Source: Streptomyces shenzhenensis (GTDB lineage Bacteria; Actinomycetota; Actinomycetes; Streptomycetales; Streptomycetaceae). Taken from it: 64,000 nt of DNA. Position 1 is the stretch's first letter; every line of letters starts with the position of its first letter. The notes below the pieces were generated by a model that searched no databases, was not told the DNA's origin, and was given only the letters and a program-made list of their open reading frames with translations. Made by a program: the position numbers and the translations under genes. The stretch covers positions 422,727 through 486,726 of the forward strand of contig NZ_JAJONF010000002.1 in the NCBI RefSeq assembly GCF_021462265.1, read 5' to 3'. Shown one piece after another: positions 27,880 through 37,806 of the stretch.

Positions 27880-28455
27880 TCAGTCGGCCGTCGGCGTGCT
27901 CTGCTGTTGACTGGACTTGATGACGGTGTACATGACGGAACGCTGCTGCTTGTGACGCCGGATGCGGCCCTTGGCGACCAGGGACTCGAGGGTGTTGCGC
28001 ACCACCTGGGGGGTCGGGTTGCGGTCCGGATACTTCTGCAACAGCTCGTCTCGCAGTTCCTTCGCCGGACGAGGCTCGTCGTGTGCGCCGAGCAGATCCG
28101 CCAGGAGGTCGGCGAGCAGAGGCCGGCGCGGCCTCCCCTTCGTGCCGGCCTTCGCCGTCTGGCTCGCCGGAGCGGTCTTGGCGGACGTCGAGCGCCGCGC
28201 GGTGGCTTTGGCGGGGGTGCGCTTTTCGCGCGGGACGGCAGGCTCGTCCCGCACCTGCTCGGGCAGACGCGAGGCGTCCGCCAAGCCCTCGTATCGCTCG
28301 GCGAGCTTCAGGATGTCCGCCAGGAGGGCTTCCTCCCGCTTCAACGCCGAGAGCCGCTCCGTCAACTCCTGCTGGCGCCGATGATTCTCCTCCAGGTCCG
28401 ACGCGGCTTGTTCCAGATACCGCGATCGGAGTGTGTCGGCTGACTGGCTGGTCAC
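27880..28455 (-). CDS. Coiled-coil protein with C-terminal winged-helix domain
   Basis: About 191 residues. The GTG at 28455 is chosen because GAGGGAG lies eight bases upstream and because the protein then begins TSQSADTLRSRYLEQAA; a longer form from 28551 is possible. Residues 5-60 form a coiled coil (LEENHRRQQELTERLSALKR). Residues 75-115 are a basic, Ala/Thr/Lys-rich linker. Residues 120-180 look like a winged helix (AKELRDELLQKY, VVRNTLESLVAKGRI). A DNA-binding or nucleoid role is plausible. The family is unnamed to me and the gene stands alone. Confidence 0.7.
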   Translation of the reverse strand: MTSQSADTLRSRYLEQAASDLEENHRRQQELTERLSALKREEALLADILKLAERYEGLADASRLPEQVRDEPAVPREKRTPAKATARRSTSAKTAPASQTAKAGTKGRPRRPLLADLLADLLGAHDEPRPAKELRDELLQKYPDRNPTPQVVRNTLESLVAKGRIRRHKQQRSVMYTVIKSSQQQSTPTAD

Positions 28456-29458
28456 AACCGTTACTCCCTCGATATGAATGACGTTGCGCATGGTACCCAT
28501 GCCGAGGGGCCCGTGCGGATAAGTGTCAACGCCTGATGCTTCGCCGAGCATGTCTGCTCTTCACGATAAGCGCCGATATGCCTGCGCACGGAGCGATACC
28601 CCGCTCTTCCCGGCTGCTCCTGACGGTGCCGTCCGCACGGGATTCATGATGGTCGTACTGTCGGGTAAGTGTGTCGTCCCACCGCTCGTGCCGACCTCGG
28701 TCGGCCGTGGTGTGCGGACGTGGTGCGGGCCGCCGGAGCGGAGGGACCCCCTCGCCGGTGTCTTCCGGCGCCTCATGGAGGTGCTGTTGCCTCCGCCTTC
28801 GCGACGCCTGCTGGACACCTTGCGGGCAGGTCGTGCGTGACCACACCCGGCGCCGGTGACATGTTCGCACTTCGCAGCCACCGGGTCATGTGTCTCCGAG
28901 GCACGCAGGAAACACGTGAGATCCCCTGACCCACATATCTTGTGATCCGTTCCGTGATCGACCGATCCGCATCGTGACGTGTGTCTGCGCCGCAGGCGTA
29001 TGGACAGAGGTGATGCAACCCGCGAATGTGCGGTCGGCGCGCGCGGCGGGTGGGCGGGAGCACGCCCGTGCCCGGAGGCATGAGGTCAAGGCAGCCGCCC
29101 CAGAGTGCCTCCCGGCAGACCGATTCGGCGGCGCATGCCGCGCCCGCGACGGCCGATGCCCGACTCACTTTCGGCCGCCGTTCGGACTTCGTCCTCGTGA
29201 CAGCCCCCTTTCATCTCGCAGAACGCGTCGCCCGCAGCACCATGGAGCGCGGCGCCGCCGCTGCGGCCCACCCGGTCCAACGCATTCGACTAGTTGCGCG
29301 CGATGCCATCACCGAGTGGCCGTCGACACACCACTCCAGCGGACGTGACCGCGGTGTGGTCGGGGCCTTCGGACAGATCGCGTCACCGACGTGGGCGGGC
29401 GGCCGAAGCGGTCTGTCACACGGATGTGCTGCCGGCTGCCTGGCCCCCCCCGCGTGCC
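28456..29458. other. Kilobase region with no supported gene
   Basis: Several overlapping open frames occur on both strands, but none has a ribosome site, recognisable domain or typical codon pattern. The left end should hold the promoter of the winged-helix gene. No hairpin or repeat stood out. Confidence 0.5.
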
Positions 29459-30373
29459 TCACATGTCACGGCGGGCTCCTGGTGGCTCCGGCTCCGCCTC
29501 GTCCCAGCCACCACCGTCGGTCACCACGGGCGACCGGGTCAGGCCAACGATGCCCGTCGCCATCAGGCCGACGCCGACGGCCTCGGGCAGCAGACGCCAG
29601 CCCAGCGCGATGCTCTCCCCGAACAGCAGGCCGCCGAGGGCGACGCTGATCAGGGCGTCTCCGATAGTCAGGGCGGGCTGAGAGGCGGCCAGGGTGCCCG
29701 CCCGCAACGTCCACTGGAGCAGCAGCACACTCAGCAGGCCGGTGACGGCACCGGCGTAGGTGTGCCAGGTGGTGAGGACGGCGGCGGGGCCTTGCGGGAA
29801 ACGTGCGGTGACCTCCTTGATGAGTGCGGCGGTGACCGCGAAGCAGGCGGCGGTCGCGGCGCCGAGCGTCGCGGCCTGCCGGGGGCCGCGTACCGCAGTC
29901 GCGGCCGCCAGCAGGACGCCGACGCCGCAGGCCAGGCCGCCTCCGACGGCGAGCCAGCGCCAGTCGCCGGCCCGCTCGACCGTCCCGGGCGACGGGGAGG
30001 CACTGAGCAGGAAGACAGCCAGCCCGCCGGCGAGCATCACGAAGGACCACCACGTCCGGCCGTCGGGACGGCGGCGGAAGACGACCGCCCCGATGAGCAG
30101 GGTGAACAGCAGTTCGCTGGCGAGCAGGGGCTGCACCACCGACAACTGTCCGGCGTCCAGAGCGATGACCTGGAAGACGGCGGACAGCATCATGGCCGTC
30201 GCCCCGGCCCACCAGTACGGACGGCTGAGCAGTCCCGCGAGCCGGGCCGCTACCGCTCTGGCTCCAGAGCCGGAGACCTCGTCAGGCTCGACGGCGGCCC
30301 GGCGCTGCAAGACCGACGCCGCCCCATTGGACAGCGCGGAGAGCAGGGCCATGGCGACGGTGAGCAGGTTCAT
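29459..30373 (-). CDS. DMT-family transporter (EamA/NIPA-like), cassette A
   Basis: A 304-residue membrane protein with about nine or ten hydrophobic helices in two repeats (ALLSALSNGAASVLQRRAA at the N-terminus; VVQPLLASELLFTLLIGAVV in helix 3-4; ASQPALTIGDALISVALGGLLFGE later). This matches drug/metabolite-superfamily carriers, some of which flip lipid-linked sugars. It is divergent from the glycosyltransferase gene by 300 bp. A second DMT protein of the same type lies at 33922, on the other side of a glycosyltransferase/deacetylase/SDR group. Substrate unknown. Confidence 0.82.
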   Translation of the reverse strand: MNLLTVAMALLSALSNGAASVLQRRAAVEPDEVSGSGARAVAARLAGLLSRPYWWAGATAMMLSAVFQVIALDAGQLSVVQPLLASELLFTLLIGAVVFRRRPDGRTWWSFVMLAGGLAVFLLSASPSPGTVERAGDWRWLAVGGGLACGVGVLLAAATAVRGPRQAATLGAATAACFAVTAALIKEVTARFPQGPAAVLTTWHTYAGAVTGLLSVLLLQWTLRAGTLAASQPALTIGDALISVALGGLLFGESIALGWRLLPEAVGVGLMATGIVGLTRSPVVTDGGGWDEAEPEPPGARRDM

Positions 30374-30673
30374 GCGAAGTCCCGTCGTTCACAAGGATCC
30401 GGCCGACAGCCGACGAGCCCCGGCGGGCGGGCGGCGGCAGGCGGTGAGGATCCGCCGCGCACATGCTTGTCCGTCATGAGCACGGACAAAACCTCTCATC
30501 CGCCACCTATGACGGGCGGGTGTCTGGTGCCGACCTCTGTGGGGGTCGCCTGTTGCTCACCGCCCGATACAACGCAATCATGAACTTTATGCGTGCTTGC
30601 GTCCCGTTCATCGGCTCTGTCCCTCGTGTTCCCGCGTTCGAATACGGTGGCGTCGAGCCGGAGCGCGTCTGAC
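30374..30673. other. Divergent promoter region
   Basis: About 300 bp between the DMT gene and the glycosyltransferase gene. AT content rises near 30575-30600 (ATCATGAACTTTATG), a likely promoter zone for the rightward gene. No clear palindrome was identified. Confidence 0.4.
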
Positions 30674-31762
30674 GTGAGCCGTCTGCTGGTACTGAGCGCG
30701 AGCATGGGGTCGGGCCACGACGCGGTGGCCGGCGAACTGGCCCGGCGACTGAGTGCGGCCGGGCACGAGACTGTCGTCGCGGATGTGCTGGAGATGCTGC
30801 CGGCCCGCATGGGCACCGCGCTGCGTGGTCTCTACCGCTCGATGGTCCGGCACGCCCCCCTGGTGTACGCCGGCATCTACACCGCCTTCTTCCGCGCCGG
30901 GGGCGGGGCGCGGCCGGGCAGCGCGCCGCTCGCCACGCTCGCCGAGGGACGGCTGCGGGCGGCGGTGGCGGCCGAACGTGCCGATGCGGTCGTCTCGGTC
31001 TTCCACCTCGCGGCCCAGCTGACCGGCCGCATGCGCGCCCACGGACGGCTGCCGGTGCCGAGCGCGGTGGTGATCACCGACTTCGCCGTCCACCGGCAGT
31101 GGCTGCACCGGGGCAACGACCTGAACCTGTGCCTCACCCCGGAGATCGCGCGGGACGTGCGGCACCGTCTGGGGCGTCCCGCAACGGCCTGCGGTGCGCT
31201 GTTGCCGGACCGTTTCCGCCCGCACCCGGACGGCGAGGCGTCCTGGCGCCAGCGGCTCACAGCGGGCCACGGGCGCCCCGTCGTGGTCCTGTCCACCGGC
31301 GCGTGGGGGGTAGGCAGCCGGCTCGGCGCGACGGCCCGGCTGCTGTACGGGGCCGGCTACCTGCCGGTCGTCCTGTGCGGGCGGAACGAGCGCCTGCGCC
31401 GCCTCCTGTCGAAGGTGCCGGGAACGCTCGCCATGGGATGGGTGGACGACATGCCGGGCCTGCTGGCGGCCGGCCGGGCACTGGTGGACAACGCCGCCGG
31501 GCAGATGGCCCTGCAGGCGCTCGCCGTCGGCGTCCCGGTCGTCGGGTACCGTCCGATCCCCGGTCACGGTGCGGAGGGTGTACGGCGGATGGCCGTGCTC
31601 GGCCTGGCCGAGCACGCGGCTGACCCCTGGGAGCTGGTGCGGTCTTTGGACCGTCTCACCTCGGTGGGAGAGACAACCGCTCGTCGAGTGGCCCCCGACG
31701 GCCGCTTCTTCCAGGGCGACGTCGTATGTCCCCTCGAACAGCTGGCGGCCGGAAGCCTCTGA
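30674..31762 (+). CDS. MGDG synthase/MurG-like glycosyltransferase, cassette A
   Basis: About 362 residues starting at the GTG at 30674 (SRLLVLSASMGSGHDAVAGE); an upstream in-frame ATG at 30593 is less likely. The GSGHD motif and DVLEMLPARMG in the first 50 residues match the N-terminal domain of monogalactosyldiacylglycerol-synthase-type GT28 enzymes. The C-terminal half has VVLSTGAWGVGS, VVLCGRNERLRRLL, MGWVDDMPGLLAAG and a sugar-nucleotide pocket AGQMALQALAVGVPVVGYRPIPGHG. It should transfer a sugar to a lipid acceptor at the membrane's inner face. A clear paralogue lies at 55651, and each is followed by a NodB deacetylase gene. Confidence 0.86.
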   Translation: MSRLLVLSASMGSGHDAVAGELARRLSAAGHETVVADVLEMLPARMGTALRGLYRSMVRHAPLVYAGIYTAFFRAGGGARPGSAPLATLAEGRLRAAVAAERADAVVSVFHLAAQLTGRMRAHGRLPVPSAVVITDFAVHRQWLHRGNDLNLCLTPEIARDVRHRLGRPATACGALLPDRFRPHPDGEASWRQRLTAGHGRPVVVLSTGAWGVGSRLGATARLLYGAGYLPVVLCGRNERLRRLLSKVPGTLAMGWVDDMPGLLAAGRALVDNAAGQMALQALAVGVPVVGYRPIPGHGAEGVRRMAVLGLAEHAADPWELVRSLDRLTSVGETTARRVAPDGRFFQGDVVCPLEQLAAGSL

Positions 31763-31830
31763 CGTCCCTGCCGGACCACCGATCTCCACCATGTGCAGCG
31801 ATCGCTGCCGACCTGCCTTCGGCTGCCGGA

Positions 31831-32649
31831 TCACCGGAGCGCGGCGCCGGTGCCCGCACCTGTGCCGGTGACGCCGGTCGTCCCGGCGCTGCTGTCGCAG
31901 TCCGGCCCACCCCCGACATCGTGCTCGCGGAGCGGGCCCACGGTCAGGCCCGCAGTCCGGCAGGCGCTCACCACGGTGGGCAGCGCGGCCAGCGTGGCCC
32001 GCCAGCAGCCCGGTGCGGAGTGGCGGTCGGTGTCGTGCAGTACCACCGTGCCGCCGCCCCGAAGGTCACGGAGGACCGTCGCCGCCACGGACTCCGCGCT
32101 GGCCCGCGCGGTCCAGTCGCGGCCCCAGGCCGTCCAGAGGACCGGGCGCAGACCGGTGCGGCGTGCGGCCAGCAGCCGGTCGCCGGTCAGGATGCCGTAC
32201 GGGGGCCGGTACCAGGTGGGGGCGGTGCCGGACACGTCGGCCACCGCTTGCGCCGCGCGCGCCAGCTGTCGCGTCTCCAATGCCGGCGCCGGCCACCAAG
32301 GGCGGTTGTGCCGCCAGCCGTGGACCGCGAGTTCGTGACCGCGTCGGACGATGTCGCGGCACAGCCGCCGGTGGTACATCACCTGCTCTCCGAGCACGAA
32401 GAACGTGACACGCACCCCGATCTCGTCGGCTGCGTCCAGGAAAGCGGGGGTGGATCGCGGATCGGGCCCGTCGTCGAACGTGAGGGCCACATGGCCGGTG
32501 TCGCCGACACCGGCCAGGGACGGCAGCCAGGTGCGGCGCGGGCCGGCCAGCCAGGTCCCGGCCGGCACGACGTGGCCGGCGGCGACGAGTGCCGGGACGG
32601 CGGCGACGGCCTTGGTGAACAACCGGCTTCGGCCGGCACCGACCCGCAC
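31831..32649 (-). CDS. NodB-type polysaccharide deacetylase, cassette A
   Basis: A 272-residue protein. The GTG at 32649 follows AGGAGAAG. Residues 12-32 are hydrophobic (a signal or anchor), then comes a complete NodB domain: TFDDGPD (metal and base Asp), HGWRHNRP (H-x3-H zinc ligands), RPPYG and LHDTDRHS. These enzymes remove N-acetyl groups from GlcNAc-type sugars at the cell surface. The C-terminus is a Gly/Thr-rich low-complexity tail. It is convergent with the glycosyltransferase gene. A close paralogue at 57213 accompanies the second glycosyltransferase. Confidence 0.9.
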   Translation of the reverse strand: MRVGAGRSRLFTKAVAAVPALVAAGHVVPAGTWLAGPRRTWLPSLAGVGDTGHVALTFDDGPDPRSTPAFLDAADEIGVRVTFFVLGEQVMYHRRLCRDIVRRGHELAVHGWRHNRPWWPAPALETRQLARAAQAVADVSGTAPTWYRPPYGILTGDRLLAARRTGLRPVLWTAWGRDWTARASAESVAATVLRDLRGGGTVVLHDTDRHSAPGCWRATLAALPTVVSACRTAGLTVGPLREHDVGGGPDCDSSAGTTGVTGTGAGTGAALR

Positions 32650-32714
32650 GTCCTTCTCCTCTCATCCGGGAACCGCTCCTCCCACGATCTCGCCCTGCCA
32701 CACCGGGACACCGT

Positions 32715-33521
32715 TCAGCCGAACCTGGCCGCCAGGCGACGGTACGACGCGGGTGCGAGGGCACGAACCGCGGCCGGCAGGCGGAGCCAGCCGGGCACGA
32801 ACACCTCCGGGCGGTCCCTGCCCACGGCCTCGACCACCGCGGCGGCCACCCGTTCGGGCGGAATCGGCCGCGGACGGGTGCGCGAGTAGGGCACTCCTCG
32901 CCTGGCGAAGAAGGGAGTGTCCACCACGCCCGGCACGACATGCGTCAGCCGCACGCCGGTGCCGTCCAGCTCGTACCGCAGCGCGTCCGCGAAAGCGCCC
33001 AGGGCTGCCTTCGCCGCGGAGTACACCGCTTCCTCCCGTACTCCGACGCAACCGGCGACGGAGCCGATCAGCACCAGCCGGCCGTGGCGTCGCGCCACCA
33101 TGCGGGGCAGGATCTCCCGGACCAGATGCACCACCGAGCCAAGATCCACGGTGAGTACCCGGTCCACCTCGCTGCCGGGCATCGAGGTGAACGGCCCGGC
33201 CCAGCCCACCCCGGCAGCGGCGACCAGCAGGTCGATGTGCCGCACCTGGTGAAGAGCCCGGTCGAGGAGGATCCGGGCACCGTCGGCGGCGGCCAGATCG
33301 CAGGGGATCGCGACGCCTGCCGTCTCCCGCGCCACCTCGTCCAGCCGGGCGGGGTCACGTCCAGAGACCAGCAGGTCCCACCCGTCCTTCGCCAGGCGGC
33401 GGGCGACGGCCGCCCCGATCCCCGAGGAGGCACCCGTCACGAGCGCCACACCTGTTGTGGAAGCGGTACCCGCCAGGGGGAGGGCCGGGGGCGGGTACGG
33501 GTCCGCTACGGCGCGTCCCAA
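32715..33521 (-). CDS. Short-chain dehydrogenase/reductase
   Basis: About 268 residues. A TTG start at 33521 is preferred because AGGAGG lies five bases upstream; an ATG at 33605 gives 28 extra residues. The classical SDR landmarks are present: the NAD(P) motif TGASSGIG, the YSAAK active-site pair with Ser in LIGSVAG, and the PGVVDTPFF segment after the active site. It resembles general SDRs acting on hydroxyl/keto groups of lipids or sugars. It is 66 bp from the deacetylase gene, on the same strand, so the two may be one transcript. Confidence 0.88.
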   Translation of the reverse strand: MGRAVADPYPPPALPLAGTASTTGVALVTGASSGIGAAVARRLAKDGWDLLVSGRDPARLDEVARETAGVAIPCDLAAADGARILLDRALHQVRHIDLLVAAAGVGWAGPFTSMPGSEVDRVLTVDLGSVVHLVREILPRMVARRHGRLVLIGSVAGCVGVREEAVYSAAKAALGAFADALRYELDGTGVRLTHVVPGVVDTPFFARRGVPYSRTRPRPIPPERVAAAVVEAVGRDRPEVFVPGWLRLPAAVRALAPASYRRLAARFG

Positions 33522-33847
33522 GCTGACCTCCTGGAGCGATGGCCCCGGTGTGGCGGCCGGGAGTCGCGAACCGCCCTGCTCGTGAGCGAGCCTTCCCGTA
33601 TCCATGTCTCCGACGACGTCTCCGACGGCTAGAACCAGACGTTCGAGGGGTAGCCCCAACGTATCGCTTTCAAACCTTCTCCCCGCCCGCCCAACGGTCC
33701 GGCTCCGGACTGTCGAGGGCCGTCCCGGCTCTCCGGGCAGCCGGGCCCGGGACCGCGTCGAACGGGACCGGCACTGCCCCGATGCGCCCTGCCGTGTCGG
33801 GTCGACGGGCCGTCCAGGCCGAAGGGCGATGGGCCGTCCGGGTGTCT

Positions 33848-33861
33848 TTGCCGAACGGCCC
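33848..33861. promoter_or_regulatory. DosR-like palindrome before the second DMT gene
   Basis: TTGCCGAACGGCCC matches GGGCCG-NN-CGGCCC at 10 of 12 arm positions, about 60 bp before the DMT start at 33922. It may extend the DosR-like set seen near the start of the window, or be chance. Confidence 0.3.
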
Positions 33862-33921
33862 AGACCGGACTCCCGCCTTCCCGAACCCCGCGCCGCGGGA
33901 AGGGCAGGAGGATGGCACACC

Positions 33922-34797
33922 GTGATCTATCTCCTCAGCGTGCCCGCCGCCTGCCTGCTGGGTTTCGGTTTCGTGCTCCAGCAGCACGCGGCCGAACGCG
34001 AACCGCTGTCTCTCATGCTGTCTTTCAGACTGCTGGTGGACCTTGCGCGGGTGCCGCTCTGGCTGGCCGGTATCGGGTGCATGGTCATGGGTCAGATTCT
34101 GGGGGCACTGGCACTGACTCGGGGGAGTCTGGCCGAGGTGGAGCCGTTGCTCACCCTGAACCTCCTTTTCGCGATGGCGCTGGCCCGGTGGCTGGGCGAC
34201 CAGCCCCTCGGCTGGTCCGGGTGGCTCGGAGCGGCCGCGCTCAGCTGCGGGGTCGCGGCCATCATCCTGGCGGGGCGCCCGTACAGCGGTCAGGGCCAGG
34301 TCGGCGTGGTGCGGCACTGGGTCGTGATCGGCTGCGTGCTGGCTCTGGCCGGTGTCCTCGTCGTCATCGCCAAGCACCTGCGACTGCTGTACCGCCCGCC
34401 CCTTCTGGCCGCCGCGGCCGGGACCCTCTACGGGCTCCAGGACGCCCTCACCCGGGTCTCCGGTCACATCGTCGGCGCCAGGGGAGTCGCCGGACTGCTG
34501 GTCTCGTGGGAGCCCTGGGCCGTCGTGGCCCTGGCGGTAGTGGGGCTGGTGCTGGTGCAGAGCGCGTTCGAGGCCGGGCCGTTGCGGCTGTCCCTGCCCG
34601 CGTTGAGCGTCGCCGAGCCCCTGAGCGGCATCGCCTGCGGCATCGGCTTCCTCCACGACGAGCTGCGCACCACACCGGCCGCACTGGCCTGGCAGGCGGT
34701 CGGCGTGGTCGCGGCGGTCAGCGGCGTCATCGTTCTCGGACGGCACCCGGTCATGCCCAGTGGCAAACGGCGTCCCGAGCCTCCGGCCCACCACTGA
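33922..34797 (+). CDS. DMT-family transporter, cassette A (second copy)
   Basis: About 291 residues; the GTG at 33922 follows AGGAGG. Nine or ten hydrophobic helices, starting [20 protein letters not shown], with [22 protein letters not shown] in the middle of the first repeat and [15 protein letters not shown] in the second. It is the same type as the DMT protein at 29459, so the cassette has one on each side. EamA/NIPA-like carriers may move lipid-linked sugars or cations. The function is not known. Confidence 0.8.
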   Translation: MIYLLSVPAACLLGFGFVLQQHAAEREPLSLMLSFRLLVDLARVPLWLAGIGCMVMGQILGALALTRGSLAEVEPLLTLNLLFAMALARWLGDQPLGWSGWLGAAALSCGVAAIILAGRPYSGQGQVGVVRHWVVIGCVLALAGVLVVIAKHLRLLYRPPLLAAAAGTLYGLQDALTRVSGHIVGARGVAGLLVSWEPWAVVALAVVGLVLVQSAFEAGPLRLSLPALSVAEPLSGIACGIGFLHDELRTTPAALAWQAVGVVAAVSGVIVLGRHPVMPSGKRRPEPPAHH

Positions 34798-35233
34798 CGC
34801 AGCGTCCCCCGACACGGCGCTGACGACTCCGGCCCGGCAGACCCGCCGGGATCCGTCAGCGAGTTCCCGCGAACCTTGTCCCGCGTTGCCCCCGGCCTCG
34901 GCCCCGCCCCGTTCCCCGCGATCCAGTGCCGCCGCCCCGCAGCGCGCCGCTCATGTCGCCTCGGCGCGGGCGGCAGGCCGCCGGACGGCCGGAGACGACT
35001 TCGTCAGGACCGCCGAAGCCCGCGGCGCCCACGGCGTACGCACCGGCGACCCGGCCGCCAGCTCAGACCATCGGATTCTCACTCGCCGGCCCGCGGCTGG
35101 AAGCGAACCATGGAGACGTCCAACCGGGGAGGTCGGCAGCGGAACAACCGGCGGCCGTGCGATCCGTATACCGCCGTGTGCGCCGCGCGGCTCGGTGACG
35201 CGATAGGAGCTGCCCGGCAGGGGGAAGGCGGAG
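34798..35233. other. Intergenic region, no gene seen
   Basis: This 436-bp stretch upstream of the phosphatase gene contains only overlapping open frames without support. No clear promoter boxes or hairpins were recognised. Confidence 0.45.
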
Positions 35234-36562
35234 ATGGTGGACGACTTCGAGGTCGACGGCGTGGTGCAGCGGGCGCTGGACCGGCTGACGCTGCTGGCCG
35301 AGGCGACCACCGCGTTGTCCAGCACGCTCGACCCCCGAAAGAGCCTGAGCCGGGTGTGCCGAATCATGGTTCCGCAGCTCGCGGACTGGGCCGCGGTGGA
35401 TCTCCTGGAGGACGACGGCCGGCCGTTCCGTGTCAGCGTCGTACACCGTGATCCCGGTGTCCTGCCGGTCGGTGGCCTGACCGGGGCGCTGCCTCCGGTT
35501 CCGGAGGTTCCCGTGGGGCCACTGGCTCGGGTCCTGGCCGGTGCGGGCCCGCTTCTGCTGACGAGCGCGAACATGTCTGCCGGCCGGCGGGCGACAGACC
35601 CGCTCCACGCGCGGCAGCTGGAGCTGTTCAGGCTGCTGGGCACGGACACCGCGATCGTCGCTCCGCTGCGAGCACGCCGCCAGGTTCTGGGCGCGGTGAC
35701 CGTGGGCCGCAGCGCCGGGCGCGCACCGTTGACCAGCAGTGATCTGGCGTTGGTGGAGGACCTGGCACACCGCATGGCGCTGGGGGTGGACAACGCGCGG
35801 CTGCACCAGCAGACCCAGCACATCGCCGAACGCCTCCAGCGATCCCTGCTGCCCGCCCTGCCCGCCCTGCCCGCCCTGCCCGCCCTGCCGGCAACCGGCC
35901 CGCTGCAACTGGCCGCCCGCTACACGCCCGCCGCGGCCACGGCCGAGGTCGGAGGCGACTGGTACGACAGCTTCCCGCTGCCCACCGGCCACACCACGAT
36001 GATCATCGGCGATGTCACCGGCCACGATCTGCGGGCGGCGATCACGATGAGCCAACTGCGCAACATGCTGCGCGGCATCGCCTGCGATCGTCAGGAACCG
36101 CCCGGGAAGATTCTGCGCCGCCTGGATGTGGCCCACCACTCGCTGTACCCGCGGGCAACCGCCACCTGCCTGTACGGCCTGCTCGGCCAGAACCACGACG
36201 GCACGTGGAGGCTGGAGTTCTCCAGCGCCGGACACCCGCCACCGTTGCTGATCACCTACGACGGCGACACCCGCTACCCGGCCGGCGGCCACGGCCTCCT
36301 CCTCGGCGTCGACCCCCAAGAGGTACGTCCGGACGCCGCCGAAGTAGTGGCGGCCCGCTCCACCGTGCTGCTCTACACCGACGGCCTGATCGAGCGCCGG
36401 GGTGAAAGCATGGACGCGGGCATGACCAGGCTGCGCCAGCACGCCGCCGCCCTCGCCCGCGAGCCCCTGGACGCCTTCTGCGACGAACTCCTCACCGGCC
36501 TGGCTGCCGATCATGCCGATGACGTCGCCATTCTCGCCGCCCGCTTGCCTGTATCTGCCTAG
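35234..36562 (+). CDS. GAF-PP2C (SpoIIE-type) serine phosphatase
   Basis: A 442-residue cytosolic protein. A GAF domain spans about 15-190 and a SpoIIE/RsbU phosphatase domain spans about 220-440, with the metal motifs EVGGDWYDSF, IGDVTGHD and LYTDGLIERRG and the final Asp in ADDVAILAAR. The Asp residues needed for Mn/Mg binding are all present. Such phosphatases dephosphorylate anti-anti-sigma factors in stress signalling; no partner is adjacent. The linker between the domains has a perfect 9-bp tandem repeat encoding Leu-Pro-Ala units. The ATG follows GGGGGAAGGCGGAG. Confidence 0.92.
   Translation: MVDDFEVDGVVQRALDRLTLLAEATTALSSTLDPRKSLSRVCRIMVPQLADWAAVDLLEDDGRPFRVSVVHRDPGVLPVGGLTGALPPVPEVPVGPLARVLAGAGPLLLTSANMSAGRRATDPLHARQLELFRLLGTDTAIVAPLRARRQVLGAVTVGRSAGRAPLTSSDLALVEDLAHRMALGVDNARLHQQTQHIAERLQRSLLPALPALPALPALPATGPLQLAARYTPAAATAEVGGDWYDSFPLPTGHTTMIIGDVTGHDLRAAITMSQLRNMLRGIACDRQEPPGKILRRLDVAHHSLYPRATATCLYGLLGQNHDGTWRLEFSSAGHPPPLLITYDGDTRYPAGGHGLLLGVDPQEVRPDAAEVVAARSTVLLYTDGLIERRGESMDAGMTRLRQHAAALAREPLDAFCDELLTGLAADHADDVAILAARLPVSA
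35849..35884 (+). repeat. Four 9-bp tandem repeats in the phosphatase linker
   Basis: CTGCCCGCC is repeated four times without error and encodes LPA units between the GAF and phosphatase domains. Copy-number change would keep the frame and alter linker length. Confidence 0.9.
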
Positions 36563-37227
36563 CATGCGGGGCGTCGCTTCTGACACACCAGTAATGGCGC
36601 TGAAGCCCGCGCCAGAGCCTGCCGGGAGTCCTGGCCTCCTCTTGCCGTACGGGGGCGGCGAGCTGGGTTCCGGCAGTGTCCAGGGCGGAGAGACGTCGCA
36701 GCCGAGCCGCTGAGACGGCGGGCGAACGGATGCGCACCGTCCGGGAGCCCGTCGTCAGGAAGTTCTGTGGCGGAGGGCGTCGAGTGCGCGGTCCATGGGG
36801 CCCAGAACGGGAGCCGCCAGCTTGTTGGTCCATGAGGCGCAGAACGCACCCGCCGCCGCACGGCCCGTCTGGCACCACCGCTCGCTTCCTGCCGCCCGCA
36901 TCGCCTGACAGTGGCGGATCACGAACGGACCGGCCGGCCGAACCTCCCACGGCTGCGGCCCTTTCCCCTCCGCTTCCCCTCCGCGCTCGCGGCACGGCAC
37001 GCCGCCGAGTGCGCGATCACGGCACTCGCCGCCGGGAGATGCATCCTGTGAGGGAAGGTGTTCCCGGCCCGCTACCTCCTTCCGGGGTGCTGTGCAGGAC
37101 ACCCGACAAGGGGTCGTTGAGAGGAGCCAGTACGGACTCGCAACGATGGCGGGAGTTCGGCGAAGCAGGTGATGCTGCCGGGGATACTGAGAGCCAAGTT
37201 TCCCTGCAGATAGCCCCGAACTCGGTC
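36563..37227. other. Region with no supported gene
   Basis: A minus-strand frame ending near 36768 (GAFCASWTNKLAAPVLG, ALDALRHRTS) looks somewhat protein-like but has no domain or start I recognise. It may be the tail of a lost gene. The codon pattern is otherwise weak. Confidence 0.4.
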
Positions 37228-37806
37228 ATGGTCCAGTACGTGCGCCCCATACTGTTTCCCGTGGCTCCTGCAGATCGTGACATCAGCGTTGAGATACGCC
37301 TTCCTTTCCTCACCATCGGCACGACAAGCATTCAATCGTTGTTTCGGCGACGTGATCGGCGCACCGCCGGGCCCTTCTTGATCATTTCTGTGACCAGCGG
37401 ACTGGCCCTGGACACCGCGCTCGGCACCGCCCAGGGAACCTCCCCGCACCTATGGGGGCCACACGGCAAACCGCATCAGCTGTGGTACTTGCGGCCGTCA
37501 GGCCACGCGGGAGAAGTGCACATTGTCTCCGCCGCGAACGGTCTCGTCCTTGACGCCGGCCGAGGCATGGGGGACGGGCATCAGCCACAGATGTGGGAGC
37601 AGAGTGACGTGGCGTGGAGGCGATGGCGGCTCACCCCCTCACCAGATGGCCGGGCCCACACGCTCGGCTGCGAGGGCACAGGCACCGTCCTCGACAGTCC
37701 CTGGGACGCCAAATGGGAGACACGACCCGTCATGTGGAACGGCCATGGCGGTGAAAACCAACAGTGGGTACTCGCCCTGCCGTTCGGCACTTCCTCGATC
37801 ACTTAG
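37228..37806 (+). CDS. Ricin-type beta-trefoil lectin domain protein
   Basis: About 192 residues from an ATG at 37228; the frame is open further upstream but without support. Residues 50-185 form a ricin B-type trefoil with three repeats: ISVTSGLALDT with HQLWYL, SAANGLVLDAG with WRRWRL, and GCEGTGTVLDSP with NQQWVL. Such domains bind carbohydrate, often galactose. No signal peptide is seen in this form, so the true N-terminus may lie elsewhere. Base composition is a little lower in GC than the neighbours, hinting at transfer. The stop codon TAG overlaps the first G of an IS-end sequence at 37806, so the last residues may come from an insertion. Confidence 0.7.
   Translation: MVQYVRPILFPVAPADRDISVEIRLPFLTIGTTSIQSLFRRRDRRTAGPFLIISVTSGLALDTALGTAQGTSPHLWGPHGKPHQLWYLRPSGHAGEVHIVSAANGLVLDAGRGMGDGHQPQMWEQSDVAWRRWRLTPSPDGRAHTLGCEGTGTVLDSPWDAKWETRPVMWNGHGGENQQWVLALPFGTSSIT

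Noticed and set aside
28552..29458. Several 60-200-codon frames on both strands
   Set aside because: None has a ribosome site, domain or organism-like codon pattern; they overlap each other at random.
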